Positions 51,636 to 60,883 of a stretch of 64,000 bases of DNA are shown piece after piece; the stretch's first letter is position 1; each line of letters opens with the position of its first letter. A program made the translations under genes and the position numbers. The notes beneath the pieces were generated by a model. That model was not told where the DNA came from and made no database searches. It worked only from the letters and a program-made list of their open reading frames with translations. This stretch comes from Dysgonomonas sp. 520 (GTDB lineage Bacteria; Bacteroidota; Bacteroidia; Bacteroidales; Dysgonomonadaceae), in NCBI RefSeq assembly GCF_010501095.1, contig NZ_QVMP01000002.1, forward strand, positions 173,280 through 237,279, written 5' to 3'.

Positions 51636-51658
51636 GGAGGCCGATAAGCCTCCCTTTT
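51636..51658 (-). terminator. Terminator of the ilvE-to-wzc operon
   Basis: GGAGGC (51636-51641) pairs with GCCTCC (51648-51653), with T runs on both strands, 23 bp after the wzc stop. Confidence 0.75.
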
Positions 51659-51680
51659 TATATATTTTTTCGTTTTTCAC

Positions 51681-54077
51681 CTATTTGTCAAAATAGTCAT
51701 CGTGGTAGTACGAATTGCGTTTCAGGTAGTATGTCTTATCGCCATAATAGCGTGATGTTCCATAATATCCTTCCCTTCCTTTGACATCGTTAAACACAAG
51801 TCCCACATTGTAAATACCGTCATTCTTGATCTGAGTGATAACACTCTTGAAGAATGATTTGTTTGTTTTTGCTCTACGCACAACAAACATGGTAGTATCT
51901 ACCAATTTGGCCAATATGTACGCATCAGATACCAGCCCCACAGGACTACAGTCGACGATAACGTAATCGTATTTGGTATGCAGATAGTGTATCAGGTCTT
52001 TAGTTTTCTTTGTCTTGATCAACTCGCTGGGGTTGGGAGGCAACGTTCCGGCAGGGATAATGTCAAAACCAAAATCGGGATGAGTTATCAATATTTCGTC
52101 TAAAGACACTTGTCCGATCAGGAAGTTTGAAACCCCTTTCTTGTTTTGCACATCAAGCAGTTTTGCTACAGACGGCCTTCTCAAGTCGAAATCGACCAAA
52201 ACCACACGCTTGCCGGTCAGCTGGTAGATAGAGGCAATGTTGGCTGCAACAAATGTTTTACCGTCGGCAGGTTCGGCCGATGTAACCAGGACAATGATTC
52301 CCGATTCACGTTGTGCCATATACTCGATACGGATACGCATATTACGAAACGATTCGGCAAAGCTCGATTTTGGAAAATTCTTAACAATGGCTCTGCCCTT
52401 GCTGAACTTTTTCGATACGTTTTCAACCGCACCAATAACCGGAAAGCCCGATATGCGTTCGCATTCTTCTTTGGTTGCTATTGTGAAGTTGAATAGTTCT
52501 TCCTTGCAAATGACAAATATTAATGGGATGGCCAATCCTATAATAAAATAGAGCATGTATGTTTGCTTTATGTCTCCTCCGTTGATCGGGCCACTAACCA
52601 GGCGTGGTGCTTCCAGAACATAATTGTCGGGGATGTTAGAGTGCTTTTGCAAGTTTGCTTCCCTAAGCCTGCTGTCGATGTAGGTAGAGTATTGCTCGTT
52701 CAACTTATAATTCTTTTCATATCTGGCGTATGCTCTTTCCTGAGTGGGTAGTGTGTTTATTTGAGCATCCAGTTGAATTTCACTTTTGCCAAGGTTCTCT
52801 TGTTCAGCCAATAATTTTGTCTGGCTGTTCTTCAACTCATTCAATATTTTTAGCTTGGCATTGTCCAATTTTTTATTTTGTTCCTGATATTGAGGATGAG
52901 CTGAACCCATTTTCTGAACCGACATCAACAATTCGTTATATGCCTTGACGTTTGCATCCAATGATGGGTTATTGATGCCTAAAGTGTTGGTGATATCGTC
53001 CAACTCGGTATTGTTACCTATGGCAAGGCTAATTATATTTGTTATCTGAAGCAACGTTATTTCGGCTGCTTTAGCTTCCTTCTTTTTGGCTACAACCTCA
53101 TCCAGTTTGAGCCTTAAGTCTTGATCTTCTATTCTGTAAATACCTGTCTCATCCTGAAAATCTTTAAACGCATTTTCCGAAACGATAAGCGAATCCTGAA
53201 ACATCAGTTTTTGTCTCTCCAAAAAGGCAATAGTTCTGTCTGTCGCTTCATTTTTCAGATAGAGGTTGTGTGCCTGATATTCATCAATCAGAGCAGTAAG
53301 GAAGTCTTTATCCTCTGTGGGGTTTGTTCCTGTTTTGTATATAGACAGTGCCGAAGATCCTTCTTGCTCTATGGCCGAACGGATACTGTTTGAATAGCGT
53401 GCAACCAAATCATTTACCGTAAGAAACTTAAAATTGAAAGGTTTGAAATTTGCCCTGAACCGGTCTGTTTTGGTCACTTTGATATAGAAGTCGTTTAAAG
53501 AAATAAATTCTCCGTAGGAGGCTTCTATCGAAAACTCAGGTTTGTCATCCCGAGCTTCGTAAAAGATGCGACATTTATTGGCATCAATGGGTTCGATAGT
53601 ATATATGTTTTGATACGATTTTTGCCCTATCGATTGCCATTCTATTATGACAGGAGTCTTTCCATACATGTTATCTGTATTGAACTGACCTACTCTGAAA
53701 TAGTAGACACGCATTTGTGGCAACCGCTCGATGGTTTTGACAATCATATCGTGCGATTGCAATATCATTTGCTGATTGACCGTATTGCGCACCAGATTTC
53801 CCAGAGGAGCTCCTTGCCCCATTGCCAGTCCTCCACGATTTTCGAGGATCATCAGCGCGCGGGTCTGATATACGGGGGTCCATGTTTTGTTCTTAATAAA
53901 TGCATAGCCCATACATACAATCAGGGATATAGCAAACAAATACCAATATTTTAGTATACGGTAAAACCACAAAACGAAATCGAAAGACATCCTGTTTCTC
54001 GTTTGCGGATCATCGAAAAATGGGTCCACTCCGCCGAGAGGCGATGATGTTGAAATGTTTTTTATATCTTTTTCCAT
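51681..54077 (-). CDS. Wzc-like polysaccharide co-polymerase and BY-kinase
   Basis: The 798 residues combine a Wzz-type domain with two membrane helices (about 38-58 and 505-525), an extended periplasmic coiled coil, and a C-terminal bacterial tyrosine kinase. The kinase shows Walker A SAEPADGKTFVAAN, Walker A' VVLVDFDLRRP and Walker B YVIVDCSPVG. The last 30 residues are a tyrosine cluster (YYGTSRYYGDKTYYLKRNSY), the autophosphorylation site. It controls chain length and export of capsule or exopolysaccharide with the Wza proteins encoded just upstream. It is the last gene of its operon. Confidence 0.93.
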   Translation of the reverse strand: MEKDIKNISTSSPLGGVDPFFDDPQTRNRMSFDFVLWFYRILKYWYLFAISLIVCMGYAFIKNKTWTPVYQTRALMILENRGGLAMGQGAPLGNLVRNTVNQQMILQSHDMIVKTIERLPQMRVYYFRVGQFNTDNMYGKTPVIIEWQSIGQKSYQNIYTIEPIDANKCRIFYEARDDKPEFSIEASYGEFISLNDFYIKVTKTDRFRANFKPFNFKFLTVNDLVARYSNSIRSAIEQEGSSALSIYKTGTNPTEDKDFLTALIDEYQAHNLYLKNEATDRTIAFLERQKLMFQDSLIVSENAFKDFQDETGIYRIEDQDLRLKLDEVVAKKKEAKAAEITLLQITNIISLAIGNNTELDDITNTLGINNPSLDANVKAYNELLMSVQKMGSAHPQYQEQNKKLDNAKLKILNELKNSQTKLLAEQENLGKSEIQLDAQINTLPTQERAYARYEKNYKLNEQYSTYIDSRLREANLQKHSNIPDNYVLEAPRLVSGPINGGDIKQTYMLYFIIGLAIPLIFVICKEELFNFTIATKEECERISGFPVIGAVENVSKKFSKGRAIVKNFPKSSFAESFRNMRIRIEYMAQRESGIIVLVTSAEPADGKTFVAANIASIYQLTGKRVVLVDFDLRRPSVAKLLDVQNKKGVSNFLIGQVSLDEILITHPDFGFDIIPAGTLPPNPSELIKTKKTKDLIHYLHTKYDYVIVDCSPVGLVSDAYILAKLVDTTMFVVRRAKTNKSFFKSVITQIKNDGIYNVGLVFNDVKGREGYYGTSRYYGDKTYYLKRNSYYHDDYFDK

Positions 54078-54110
54078 TAATGTATAACTCCGGTCTAAAT
54101 TTGTTAGTTT

Positions 54111-54878
54111 TTATTTATATCTGGCATATAGTCCTATAACAAACAATAATGTAGTAGTAATGGTTGTTACAACCTGTGTTGCAGATCTTATCTGGAAGAA
54201 AGATCTTTTTCCACTAGTAGAAAAGTATATTACATCATTGGGTTGTATATAGTAGAATTCCGATTCAATTATTGCTGTCGACCTTAAATCGAAAATTTTT
54301 TCAATGCTGCGTCCGTCTTCTTGTAGTCTGACAATTTTTACCTTGCTGAAGTCCATTACTTCATCAACCCTTCCCATCATTGCCAATGCCTGAAAAATAG
54401 TCAGATTGTCTTTATATACCTGCACTGTGGCATTATTAGTATTTGATACAACATAAAATACTTTATTCATCAGTCTGACAACAACCTGTGCATCGGGATA
54501 CGATTGCACCATTTCTCTTTGTATGGCAACCTCGGCCTCAGCTATGGTCAGGCCTTTCACTTCTATCTCGCCAAAATAAGGTATAGAAATGTTTCCATTT
54601 TCATAGATTGTGTATCCTGTATTGGCTGTGCCTCCTACTCCTTCAGACTCGGTAGAAGATACTACACCATTAAATTCGGCTGCAAAGTCTTTATTGCGGG
54701 TAAGTATTGTACACGATATCTGGTCGTATACTTGCAACCTGTAATCTTCGAGTTTTTGCATTGCACTATACGAACCTTTTTCCTGCATCAGGTTTATTTC
54801 TTTCGAAGTGGTACAGGAATATATTGAAATGCCTGCCAGTAATAAAAATAGTCCTTTAAATATAATGTTATTCTTCAT
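54111..54878 (-). CDS. Polysaccharide export lipoprotein, Wza-like (copy proximal to wzc)
   Basis: I used the ATG at 54878; a GTG precedes it directly in frame. The 255-residue protein has a lipobox IYSC (Cys near 21), a polysaccharide-export domain (about 45-130: LQVYDQISCTI ... GNISIPYFGEIEVKGLTIAE) and an SLBB-like domain (about 135-210). A C-terminal hydrophobic helix closes it (about 230-250: VVTTITTTLLFVIGLY). It should form the outer-membrane channel for polysaccharide with the neighbouring paralogue and Wzc. The two Wza-like genes are 9 bp apart. Confidence 0.88.
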   Translation of the reverse strand: MKNNIIFKGLFLLLAGISIYSCTTSKEINLMQEKGSYSAMQKLEDYRLQVYDQISCTILTRNKDFAAEFNGVVSSTESEGVGGTANTGYTIYENGNISIPYFGEIEVKGLTIAEAEVAIQREMVQSYPDAQVVVRLMNKVFYVVSNTNNATVQVYKDNLTIFQALAMMGRVDEVMDFSKVKIVRLQEDGRSIEKIFDLRSTAIIESEFYYIQPNDVIYFSTSGKRSFFQIRSATQVVTTITTTLLFVIGLYARYK

Positions 54879-54887
54879 CACAATCTA

Positions 54888-55667
54888 TTATTTGAAAGAA
54901 TCAAAAATAAAAAATAGTCCTGTCACAGTAGAAATGGTAGCAAAAATGTCCCAGAAGTTTGAGATCCGTCCAAAGAATGTAGAACCTACCCTTGGCATGT
55001 ATATAACATCATTGGGTTGAATATAGTAATATTCAGAGTCGATGATATCCTTCGACCTGATGTCGAAAGATTTATATACAGAGTTGCCTCCGGCAGTTTG
55101 TCTGATGATGTATACCTTTTTCCTGTTTCCAATATCCGAGCCGGAACCGATTTTTGCCAATGCCTGAAAAATGTTTAACCGTTGTTTGTCCATTGATACC
55201 CGGCTATAACCCAGTTCGCCCAATACTGAAAAATATCTGTTGTTGAGAACAACATCTACTGTAACATTTGACGAAAAATTCTTGAAACGGGAGGCTATCA
55301 AAGCCTTTGCTTCCAAAATTGTTTTGTCTTCGACCAACAGTTTTCCGATGTATGGAATTTTTATTGTTCCATCCGATGCCACATTCAATATTTTCAGATC
55401 GTTGGATACATCTGCATTTCCAACTCCTAGATTTGTTACCTGTGGCACTGTTTCTATATACATAGAAAACAGCGATTTCATATTTTCATCCAGTGTATAG
55501 ACCATTAACCTGAGTTGGTCTCCGGGGATGATTCTGTAGTCTTTCGGTGTATCCTCTATCGGATAGTTTTTTCGTATATCCTGCAATAAATTATAATCTT
55601 TCGATGTGATACACGAGGAAAGCAAACATAATATAATTGACAAGGGGATTAAAAAAAATTTCTTCAT
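54888..55667 (-). CDS. Polysaccharide export lipoprotein, Wza-like (second copy)
   Basis: The 259-residue paralogue has a lipobox LSSC (Cys near 18), an export domain with YRIIPGDQLRLMVYT and GTIKIPYIGKLLVEDKTI, an SLBB-like domain and a C-terminal hydrophobic helix. The ending YYYIQPNDVIYMPR is shared with the neighbour. The two copies are only moderately similar, so the pair may form a mixed channel or serve different steps. It sits 14 bp after def, which ties polysaccharide export to a housekeeping operon. Confidence 0.88.
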   Translation of the reverse strand: MKKFFLIPLSIILCLLSSCITSKDYNLLQDIRKNYPIEDTPKDYRIIPGDQLRLMVYTLDENMKSLFSMYIETVPQVTNLGVGNADVSNDLKILNVASDGTIKIPYIGKLLVEDKTILEAKALIASRFKNFSSNVTVDVVLNNRYFSVLGELGYSRVSMDKQRLNIFQALAKIGSGSDIGNRKKVYIIRQTAGGNSVYKSFDIRSKDIIDSEYYYIQPNDVIYMPRVGSTFFGRISNFWDIFATISTVTGLFFIFDSFK

Positions 55668-55681
55668 GAGCCAATAAATAA

Positions 55682-56239
55682 TTATTTCTGAATAGCTTTT
55701 ACTCTATAATGGCAATTTGTCCTACCTTTGATAAGGTTGTTGAGTTTCGATTTTATTAATTGTTTCCGTATGCCGGATATTTTATCAATGAACAATGCTC
55801 CTTCCAGATGGTCGTATTCGTGTTGAATGCAACGGGCGAAGAAATCTTCGTAAGTCTCATTATGTTCAACAAAGTTCTCATCAAAATAGTTTATTCTTAT
55901 TTTTTCTTCCCTCTGAACGGTTTCGTTTATGCCGGGTATGCTCAGGCATCCTTCCTGAAGGGCAACAATTTCGCCCGAACGTTCTGTTATTCGTGGGTTT
56001 ATGAATACTTTTTTGAAGTCTTTGTATTGAGGATTGTCTTCGGCAAGAGGTTCCAGGTCTATGACAAATATGCGTACGTCAAGCCCGATTTGTGGCGCAG
56101 CTAAGCCAACGCCGTCGGCGTTATACATTGTCTCGAACATGTTGTTTATCAGTTCTTGGATGTTTGGGTAATCTTGTGTTATGTCTTCTGCCACTTTCCT
56201 TAACACTGGTTGCCCATATAAATATATAGGTAATATCAT
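55682..56239 (-). CDS. def: Peptide deformylase
   Basis: The 185-residue metalloenzyme removes the N-formyl group from new proteins. All three motifs are present: [18 protein letters not shown] and QHEYDHLEG. The start overlaps the end of ruvX by 4 bp. The length is normal. Confidence 0.97.
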   Translation of the reverse strand: MILPIYLYGQPVLRKVAEDITQDYPNIQELINNMFETMYNADGVGLAAPQIGLDVRIFVIDLEPLAEDNPQYKDFKKVFINPRITERSGEIVALQEGCLSIPGINETVQREEKIRINYFDENFVEHNETYEDFFARCIQHEYDHLEGALFIDKISGIRKQLIKSKLNNLIKGRTNCHYRVKAIQK

Positions 56240-56670
56240 GTCTGTTTATGATTGTTGTATTGTCTGCTTTCCATATAGCTTTGTAATAATATGACGGCAC
56301 TTATTTCGTCTACCAGGGCTTTGTTCGACCTGGCTTTCTTCTTTAGCCCGCCTTCGAGCATGGCTTTGTGAGCCATCACCGAGGTATATCTTTCATCATA
56401 GAATATAATATCCATATCTGAATAGAGTTTCGCCAGTTTATTTGCAAAAACCTTCACATTTTTCATGTTTTCGGAAGGTTGATTGTTTGTTTGCTTAGGC
56501 AATCCGATTATTACAGAGTCAACAGGCTCTTTTTCAAAATAATTTTTCAAAAAATCAAAAAGCGTATGTGTCGGTACTGTCGTCAACCCTGTTGCTATAA
56601 TCTGCAATGTGTCTGTGACAGCCAAACCTGTACGTTTTGTGCCATAATCAATAGCAATTAATCGTCCCAC
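56236..56670 (-). CDS. ruvX: Holliday junction resolvase-like YqgF/RuvX
   Basis: The 144 residues form an RNase H-fold protein: the start [17 protein letters not shown] with the first Asp, [16 protein letters not shown] in the middle, and [18 protein letters not shown] with [12 protein letters not shown] at the end. Roles in 16S rRNA 5' processing and Holliday junction cleavage have been proposed for the family. The start codon is GTG at 56670, with no nearby ATG alternative. Its stop overlaps the def start by 4 bp. Confidence 0.94.
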   Translation of the reverse strand: MGRLIAIDYGTKRTGLAVTDTLQIIATGLTTVPTHTLFDFLKNYFEKEPVDSVIIGLPKQTNNQPSENMKNVKVFANKLAKLYSDMDIIFYDERYTSVMAHKAMLEGGLKKKARSNKALVDEISAVILLQSYMESRQYNNHKQT

Positions 56671-56703
56671 AAGCTACAAAGATAAAAAAAAACATCCAAA
56701 GTT

Positions 56704-57468
56704 TCACTTTAAGTGATCAAAGCTACGTCGTTTCAGCTCAAAATCTTTCCCTAAGTATTTTTCCCGCACAATTTCGTTCGATGCCAATTCTTCGGCCGAA
56801 CCCTGAAAAAGCACTTTCCCTTCAAACAAAAGATAAGCTCTGTCTGTGATACTCAAGGTTTCGTCCACGTTGTGGTCGGTGATGAGTATCCCGATGTTTC
56901 GGTATTTCAGTTGTGCTACAATTTCCTGAATGTCTTGAACGGCAATAGGGTCTACTCCCGCAAAAGGCTCATCCAACATAATGAATTTTGGGTCGATGGC
57001 CAAACAGCGGGCAATTTCGGCACGCCGTCTTTCGCCTCCCGACAGCCTGTCGCCCAAGTTTTTCCGAACTTTATGCAACCCGAATTCCGAAATAAGGCTT
57101 TCCAGCTTTTCTTTCTGATATTGTTTCGTCGTTTTGGTCATTTCCAAAACGGCACGGATGTTATCTTCCACCGACATTTTCCTGAAAATGGATGCCTCTT
57201 GCGCCAGATATCCGATTCCGTTTTGTGCCCGTTTGTATACAGGGAATTTGGTTATGTTGCTGTCGTCCAAAAAAATATTGCCTGCATTGGGCATAACCAA
57301 CCCAACGGTCATATAAAAAGTAGTGGTCTTGCCTGCCCCGTTAGGACCAAGCAAGCCAACTATTTCTCCTTGTTTTACTTCTATCGAAACATTGTTGACA
57401 ACAGTACGCGACTTGTATTTTTTTACAAGATTCTCCGTCCTGAGTGTCATAGAGCTGTTTTTACTCAT
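56704..57468 (-). CDS. lptB: LPS export ABC transporter ATP-binding protein
   Basis: I used the ATG at 57468 (254 residues), preceded in frame by a TTG. The protein shows Walker [13 protein letters not shown], the Q-loop [15 protein letters not shown], signature [14 protein letters not shown], Walker [14 protein letters not shown] and the H-loop [10 protein letters not shown], all typical of LptB. LptB drives LPS transfer from the inner membrane with LptF/G, which are not in this window. It is the second gene of the ilvE operon, 19 bp after ilvE. Confidence 0.95.
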   Translation of the reverse strand: MSKNSSMTLRTENLVKKYKSRTVVNNVSIEVKQGEIVGLLGPNGAGKTTTFYMTVGLVMPNAGNIFLDDSNITKFPVYKRAQNGIGYLAQEASIFRKMSVEDNIRAVLEMTKTTKQYQKEKLESLISEFGLHKVRKNLGDRLSGGERRRAEIARCLAIDPKFIMLDEPFAGVDPIAVQDIQEIVAQLKYRNIGILITDHNVDETLSITDRAYLLFEGKVLFQGSAEELASNEIVREKYLGKDFELKRRSFDHLK

Positions 57469-57487
57469 CAATTATGTTTTTATTTTT

Positions 57488-58507
57488 TTAGCCCAGAACA
57501 GTTACCCAGCCATGCGGATCCGGTTCGTCTCCGTTTTGGATGGCACGTAATTTCTCGTACAGTTTTGTGCTGACCGGACCTGCTTTGCCATCTTTGGAGA
57601 AAACGTATGATTTGTTTTCTTCCACATCGTCAATTCTTTCAACCGGACTTATAACTGCTGCTGTTCCGCAAATGCCTGCCTCTTCAAATGTTGCCAGTTC
57701 GTCTTCCGGAACAGGCCTTTTTTCTACCCCGATGCCTAAGTCTTTGCACAACTGCATCAAACTCATATTGGTGATAGATGGTAGTATGGATGACGAATCG
57801 GGTGTTATGTATGTATTATTTTTTATACCGAAGAAGTTGGCAGGTCCGCCTTCGTCGATATATTTCTTTTCTTTAGGATCGAGGTATAACACTGCCGAGT
57901 ATCCCATTTCGTGGGCTTTGTTTCCTGCCACAAGGCTGGCAGCATAGTTTCCGCCTATTTTGTATGTTCCTGTGCCATGTGGTGCGGCACGGTCGTAGCT
58001 TCTTAGTATAACCAATGGTGTAGGTTTGAACCCTTCTTTGAAGTATGGCCCTACGGGAGTAACAAAGATCAGGAATGTGTATTCCGCCGCAGGTTTTACT
58101 CCTACCTGTGCGCTTGTTCCTATCAGCAGAGGGCGTATGTATAGCGATGCCCCGCTACCGTAAGGGGGAACAAAGCGTTCGTTCATTTTCACTGCTTTCA
58201 CCACAGCTTCTTCAAATATTTCGACCGGGAGTTCCTGCATCAATATTCCACGGCACGACGATTGCATTCTCAAGGCGTTTTCCCTCATCCTGAAAATGCG
58301 GATTTTTCCGTCTTTTCCCGTAAATGCTTTTAAACCTTCAAATGCTTCCTGTCCGTAGTGAAGACAAGTTGCAGCCATGTGGATATTGAGAGTTTCATCA
58401 GATGTTGCTTCCAACTCACTCCATTTTCCATCTTTGTAGTGTGTTCTGATGTTGTAATCGGTTTTTATATAACCGAATGCTAAATTTCCCCAGTCTATTG
58501 TACTCAT
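57488..58507 (-). CDS. ilvE: Branched-chain amino acid aminotransferase
   Basis: The 339-residue PLP enzyme of fold type IV makes the last transamination of Val, Leu and Ile. Visible landmarks are HYGQEAFEGLKAF, the PLP lysine region GTGTYKIGGNYAASLV, EGGPANFFGIKNNTYITP and EEAGICGTAAVISPVERI. The length fits the larger ilvE group of Bacteroidetes. A TATTTTTG box lies 44 bp upstream. It is the first gene of the run to wzc. Confidence 0.96.
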   Translation of the reverse strand: MSTIDWGNLAFGYIKTDYNIRTHYKDGKWSELEATSDETLNIHMAATCLHYGQEAFEGLKAFTGKDGKIRIFRMRENALRMQSSCRGILMQELPVEIFEEAVVKAVKMNERFVPPYGSGASLYIRPLLIGTSAQVGVKPAAEYTFLIFVTPVGPYFKEGFKPTPLVILRSYDRAAPHGTGTYKIGGNYAASLVAGNKAHEMGYSAVLYLDPKEKKYIDEGGPANFFGIKNNTYITPDSSSILPSITNMSLMQLCKDLGIGVEKRPVPEDELATFEEAGICGTAAVISPVERIDDVEENKSYVFSKDGKAGPVSTKLYEKLRAIQNGDEPDPHGWVTVLG

Positions 58508-58550
58508 ACTCGAAATAGCTTATTTGTTTGACGAAGTGTTTACTAACTTG

Positions 58551-58558
58551 CAAAAATA
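58551..58558 (-). promoter_or_regulatory. -7 box of the ilvE operon
   Basis: The minus strand reads TATTTTTG, 43 bp before the ilvE ATG at 58507. Confidence 0.5.
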
Positions 58559-58682
58559 CAATTAAAAATGATTAATCTTTTCGTCTGTTGCAATTATTTA
58601 TGCTTAAATATTAAGATTTGTCAGAAAAGTTTTTTTTTGATACTTATTTGCTAACTTCGTAGGTTCATTTGTTTCATAAAAA

Positions 58683-60725
58683 ATGATAGACCAACTTACC
58701 ATAGACCGGATAATTGACACAGCGCATATAGAAGATGTTGTGTCTCAATTCGTCAACCTTAAAAAAAAGGGGGTGAATCTGGTAGGTTTGTGTCCTTTCC
58801 ATTCGGATAAAACACCTTCGTTTTATGTGTCTCCGGCAAAAAATATCTGCAAATGCTTTGCTTGCGGCGAGGGCGGGAGCGCAGTTCACTTCATAATGAA
58901 ACATGAGCAGCTTTCGTACTTCGATGCTTTACGTTGGCTGGCGAAGAAATATAATATTGAGATTCAGGAACGTGAACTGACCGACGAACAGAAAGAAGCT
59001 CAAAACGAACGCGAAAGCCTTTTTATCCTGAATGATTTTGCCCGCAACTATTTTGTTACTACTCTTCACGAGCATATCGAGGGAAAATCAGTTGGGTTGA
59101 GTTATTTCCGTGAGAGGGGATTCAGGGAAGATATTGTTAAAAAATTTCAACTGGGATATAGCCTTGAGCAGAGGGATGCTTTCACTCAGGAAGCTCTGCG
59201 AAACGGATACAAGAAAGAGTATCTTGTGAAAACGGGACTTACCATAGAGGGTGAAAATTATCAGGTCGACCGTTTTCGTGGGCGTGTTATGTTTCCCGTT
59301 CATACGCTTTCGGGCAAAGTGGTGGCATTTGGGGGGCGTATCCTGAAAAAAGCAGAAAACACAGGTAAATATGTCAATTCGCCTGAAAGCGAAATATATC
59401 ACAAAAGTGACCAGCTTTATGGCTTGTATTTCGCAAAACAGGCTATAACCCGTGCCGACAGGTGCTTTCTTGTTGAAGGCTATACGGATGTCATTTCCAT
59501 GCATCAGGCGGGCATAGAAAATGTTGTTTCATCTTCGGGAACAGCTCTTACTCATGGGCAAATCCGATTAATTCACCGGTTCACAACTAATATCACCGTG
59601 ATATATGATGGTGATGCCGCCGGAATAAAAGCTGCTTTGAGAGGAATTGATTTGCTTTTGGAGCAAGGCCTGAATATAAAGGTAGTTCTTTTGCCTGATG
59701 GTGAAGACCCCGACTCGTTTGCCCGGAAACAAAATGCAGAGTCGTTTAATACATATATAAAAGAGCATGAGGTAGATTTTATCCGTTTCAAAACGCAACT
59801 GCTTTTGAATGAAGCCGGAAATGACCCTATAAAACGGGCTGCCCTTATCAGCGATATTGTAAACAGCATTTCAATTATTCCCGATAGTATTATCCGTTCG
59901 GTATATACCAGAGATTGCAGCCTTCTGCTGGGAGTAGATGAAAGGGTACTTGTGCAGGAAACTAATAAAAGGCGCTTGTCGGTTCTCGAAAAGGAATCGC
60001 AGAAATCTCCGGTGCAAGTGCAAAATACGGTTCAGGCGCAAGCGGTTTCGCCAGCTAATCCCGATTTTTTGCCGAAAAATAACGTAACAGCTCTCGACAA
60101 ATACGAGTTGGCGATATTGTATTATGTGGTAAGGTATGGTACCGCCAGATTGTTCTATCAGGAGCCGGAGAAGGAAGAAAATTCAAAAGTTCAGAATAGT
60201 GAAAATGCGGCGGAGGCTCAGGAGCAGGAGGAGCAAGACGAAACAACTGTGGTGGAGTATGTAAAATTTGATCTTGAACGTGATGGTTTATGGTTGAATA
60301 ATCCGCTTTACAAGCAAATATTAGACGAGGCAATAGAGCATCATTACGATGAGGGATTCAATCCGGGTCGTTATTTTCTTGCTCATCCTCAACAAGAAAT
60401 AAGTCTGTTGACAGCCAGATTGTTGGAAGATAAATATGAGATAAGTAAAGTACACATTAAGCAATTTGGCGAAAATATAAAATTCGAAGACACTCCTTTG
60501 TCCGAATCGAAACATCTGGCTACGGCTGTTCCTCGTGTGCTTACCGAATTGAAAAACGCTCTCATCACGGAACGCATAAAGACCATAAAAAAAGATATGA
60601 CCCAGATGCAGAAAGAGGGTGATTTTGATGCTGCTATCGCCCTGATGCAACAGATAAAACAGTTGGAGGATATAAAAAAGGCTCTGGCTAAAGCTCTGGG
60701 TGAGCGAATTATCTTGAAATGGTGA
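58683..60725 (+). CDS. dnaG: DNA primase
   Basis: The 680-residue replicative primase has an N-terminal CHC2 zinc finger (CPFHSDKTPSFYVSPAKNIC, then CFACGEGG). The TOPRIM core follows: VEGYTDVISMHQAG, the DxD in VIYDGDAAGIKAALRG and the LPDGEDPDSFARK stretch. A Glu-rich linker (about 500-530) precedes the C-terminal DnaB-binding helical domain. It makes the RNA primers for replication. The gene is divergent from ilvE. A repeat region follows before pbpC. Confidence 0.98.
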   Translation: MIDQLTIDRIIDTAHIEDVVSQFVNLKKKGVNLVGLCPFHSDKTPSFYVSPAKNICKCFACGEGGSAVHFIMKHEQLSYFDALRWLAKKYNIEIQERELTDEQKEAQNERESLFILNDFARNYFVTTLHEHIEGKSVGLSYFRERGFREDIVKKFQLGYSLEQRDAFTQEALRNGYKKEYLVKTGLTIEGENYQVDRFRGRVMFPVHTLSGKVVAFGGRILKKAENTGKYVNSPESEIYHKSDQLYGLYFAKQAITRADRCFLVEGYTDVISMHQAGIENVVSSSGTALTHGQIRLIHRFTTNITVIYDGDAAGIKAALRGIDLLLEQGLNIKVVLLPDGEDPDSFARKQNAESFNTYIKEHEVDFIRFKTQLLLNEAGNDPIKRAALISDIVNSISIIPDSIIRSVYTRDCSLLLGVDERVLVQETNKRRLSVLEKESQKSPVQVQNTVQAQAVSPANPDFLPKNNVTALDKYELAILYYVVRYGTARLFYQEPEKEENSKVQNSENAAEAQEQEEQDETTVVEYVKFDLERDGLWLNNPLYKQILDEAIEHHYDEGFNPGRYFLAHPQQEISLLTARLLEDKYEISKVHIKQFGENIKFEDTPLSESKHLATAVPRVLTELKNALITERIKTIKKDMTQMQKEGDFDAAIALMQQIKQLEDIKKALAKALGERIILKW

Positions 60726-60744
60726 TTTAATTTCGACGTTTTCT

Positions 60745-60830
60745 CCAAAAGAGAGGGAATTGAGCCTCTCCTCCTTTAGAGGGAGGATGAAAGAGGGTGC
60801 GTTTTGTAGGGAGGTGCGTAAAATATTTCG
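60745..60830 (+). repeat. Mosaic intergenic repeat, short copy
   Basis: CTCCAAAAGAGAGGGAATTG, CCTCTCCTCCTTTAGAGGG and GAGGGTGCGTTTTGTAGGGA are the same blocks as in 44505-44720. The frame of pbpC is open through this repeat, which misleads start prediction. Confidence 0.6.
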
Positions 60831-60851
60831 TCGCATATAAAGCGAAAAAGC

Positions 60852-60859
60852 TATCTTTG
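60852..60859 (+). promoter_or_regulatory. -7 box of pbpC
   Basis: TATCTTTG lies 25 bp before the ATG at 60884 and decides that start over the longer frame from 60797. Confidence 0.6.
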
Positions 60860-60883
60860 CGTATAGTTGATCGGGTCTTTTTG

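Noticed and set aside
60797-60883. Longer N-terminus for pbpC
   Set aside because: It would translate through an intergenic repeat and the TATCTTTG promoter box; the ATG at 60884 gives a normal anchor.
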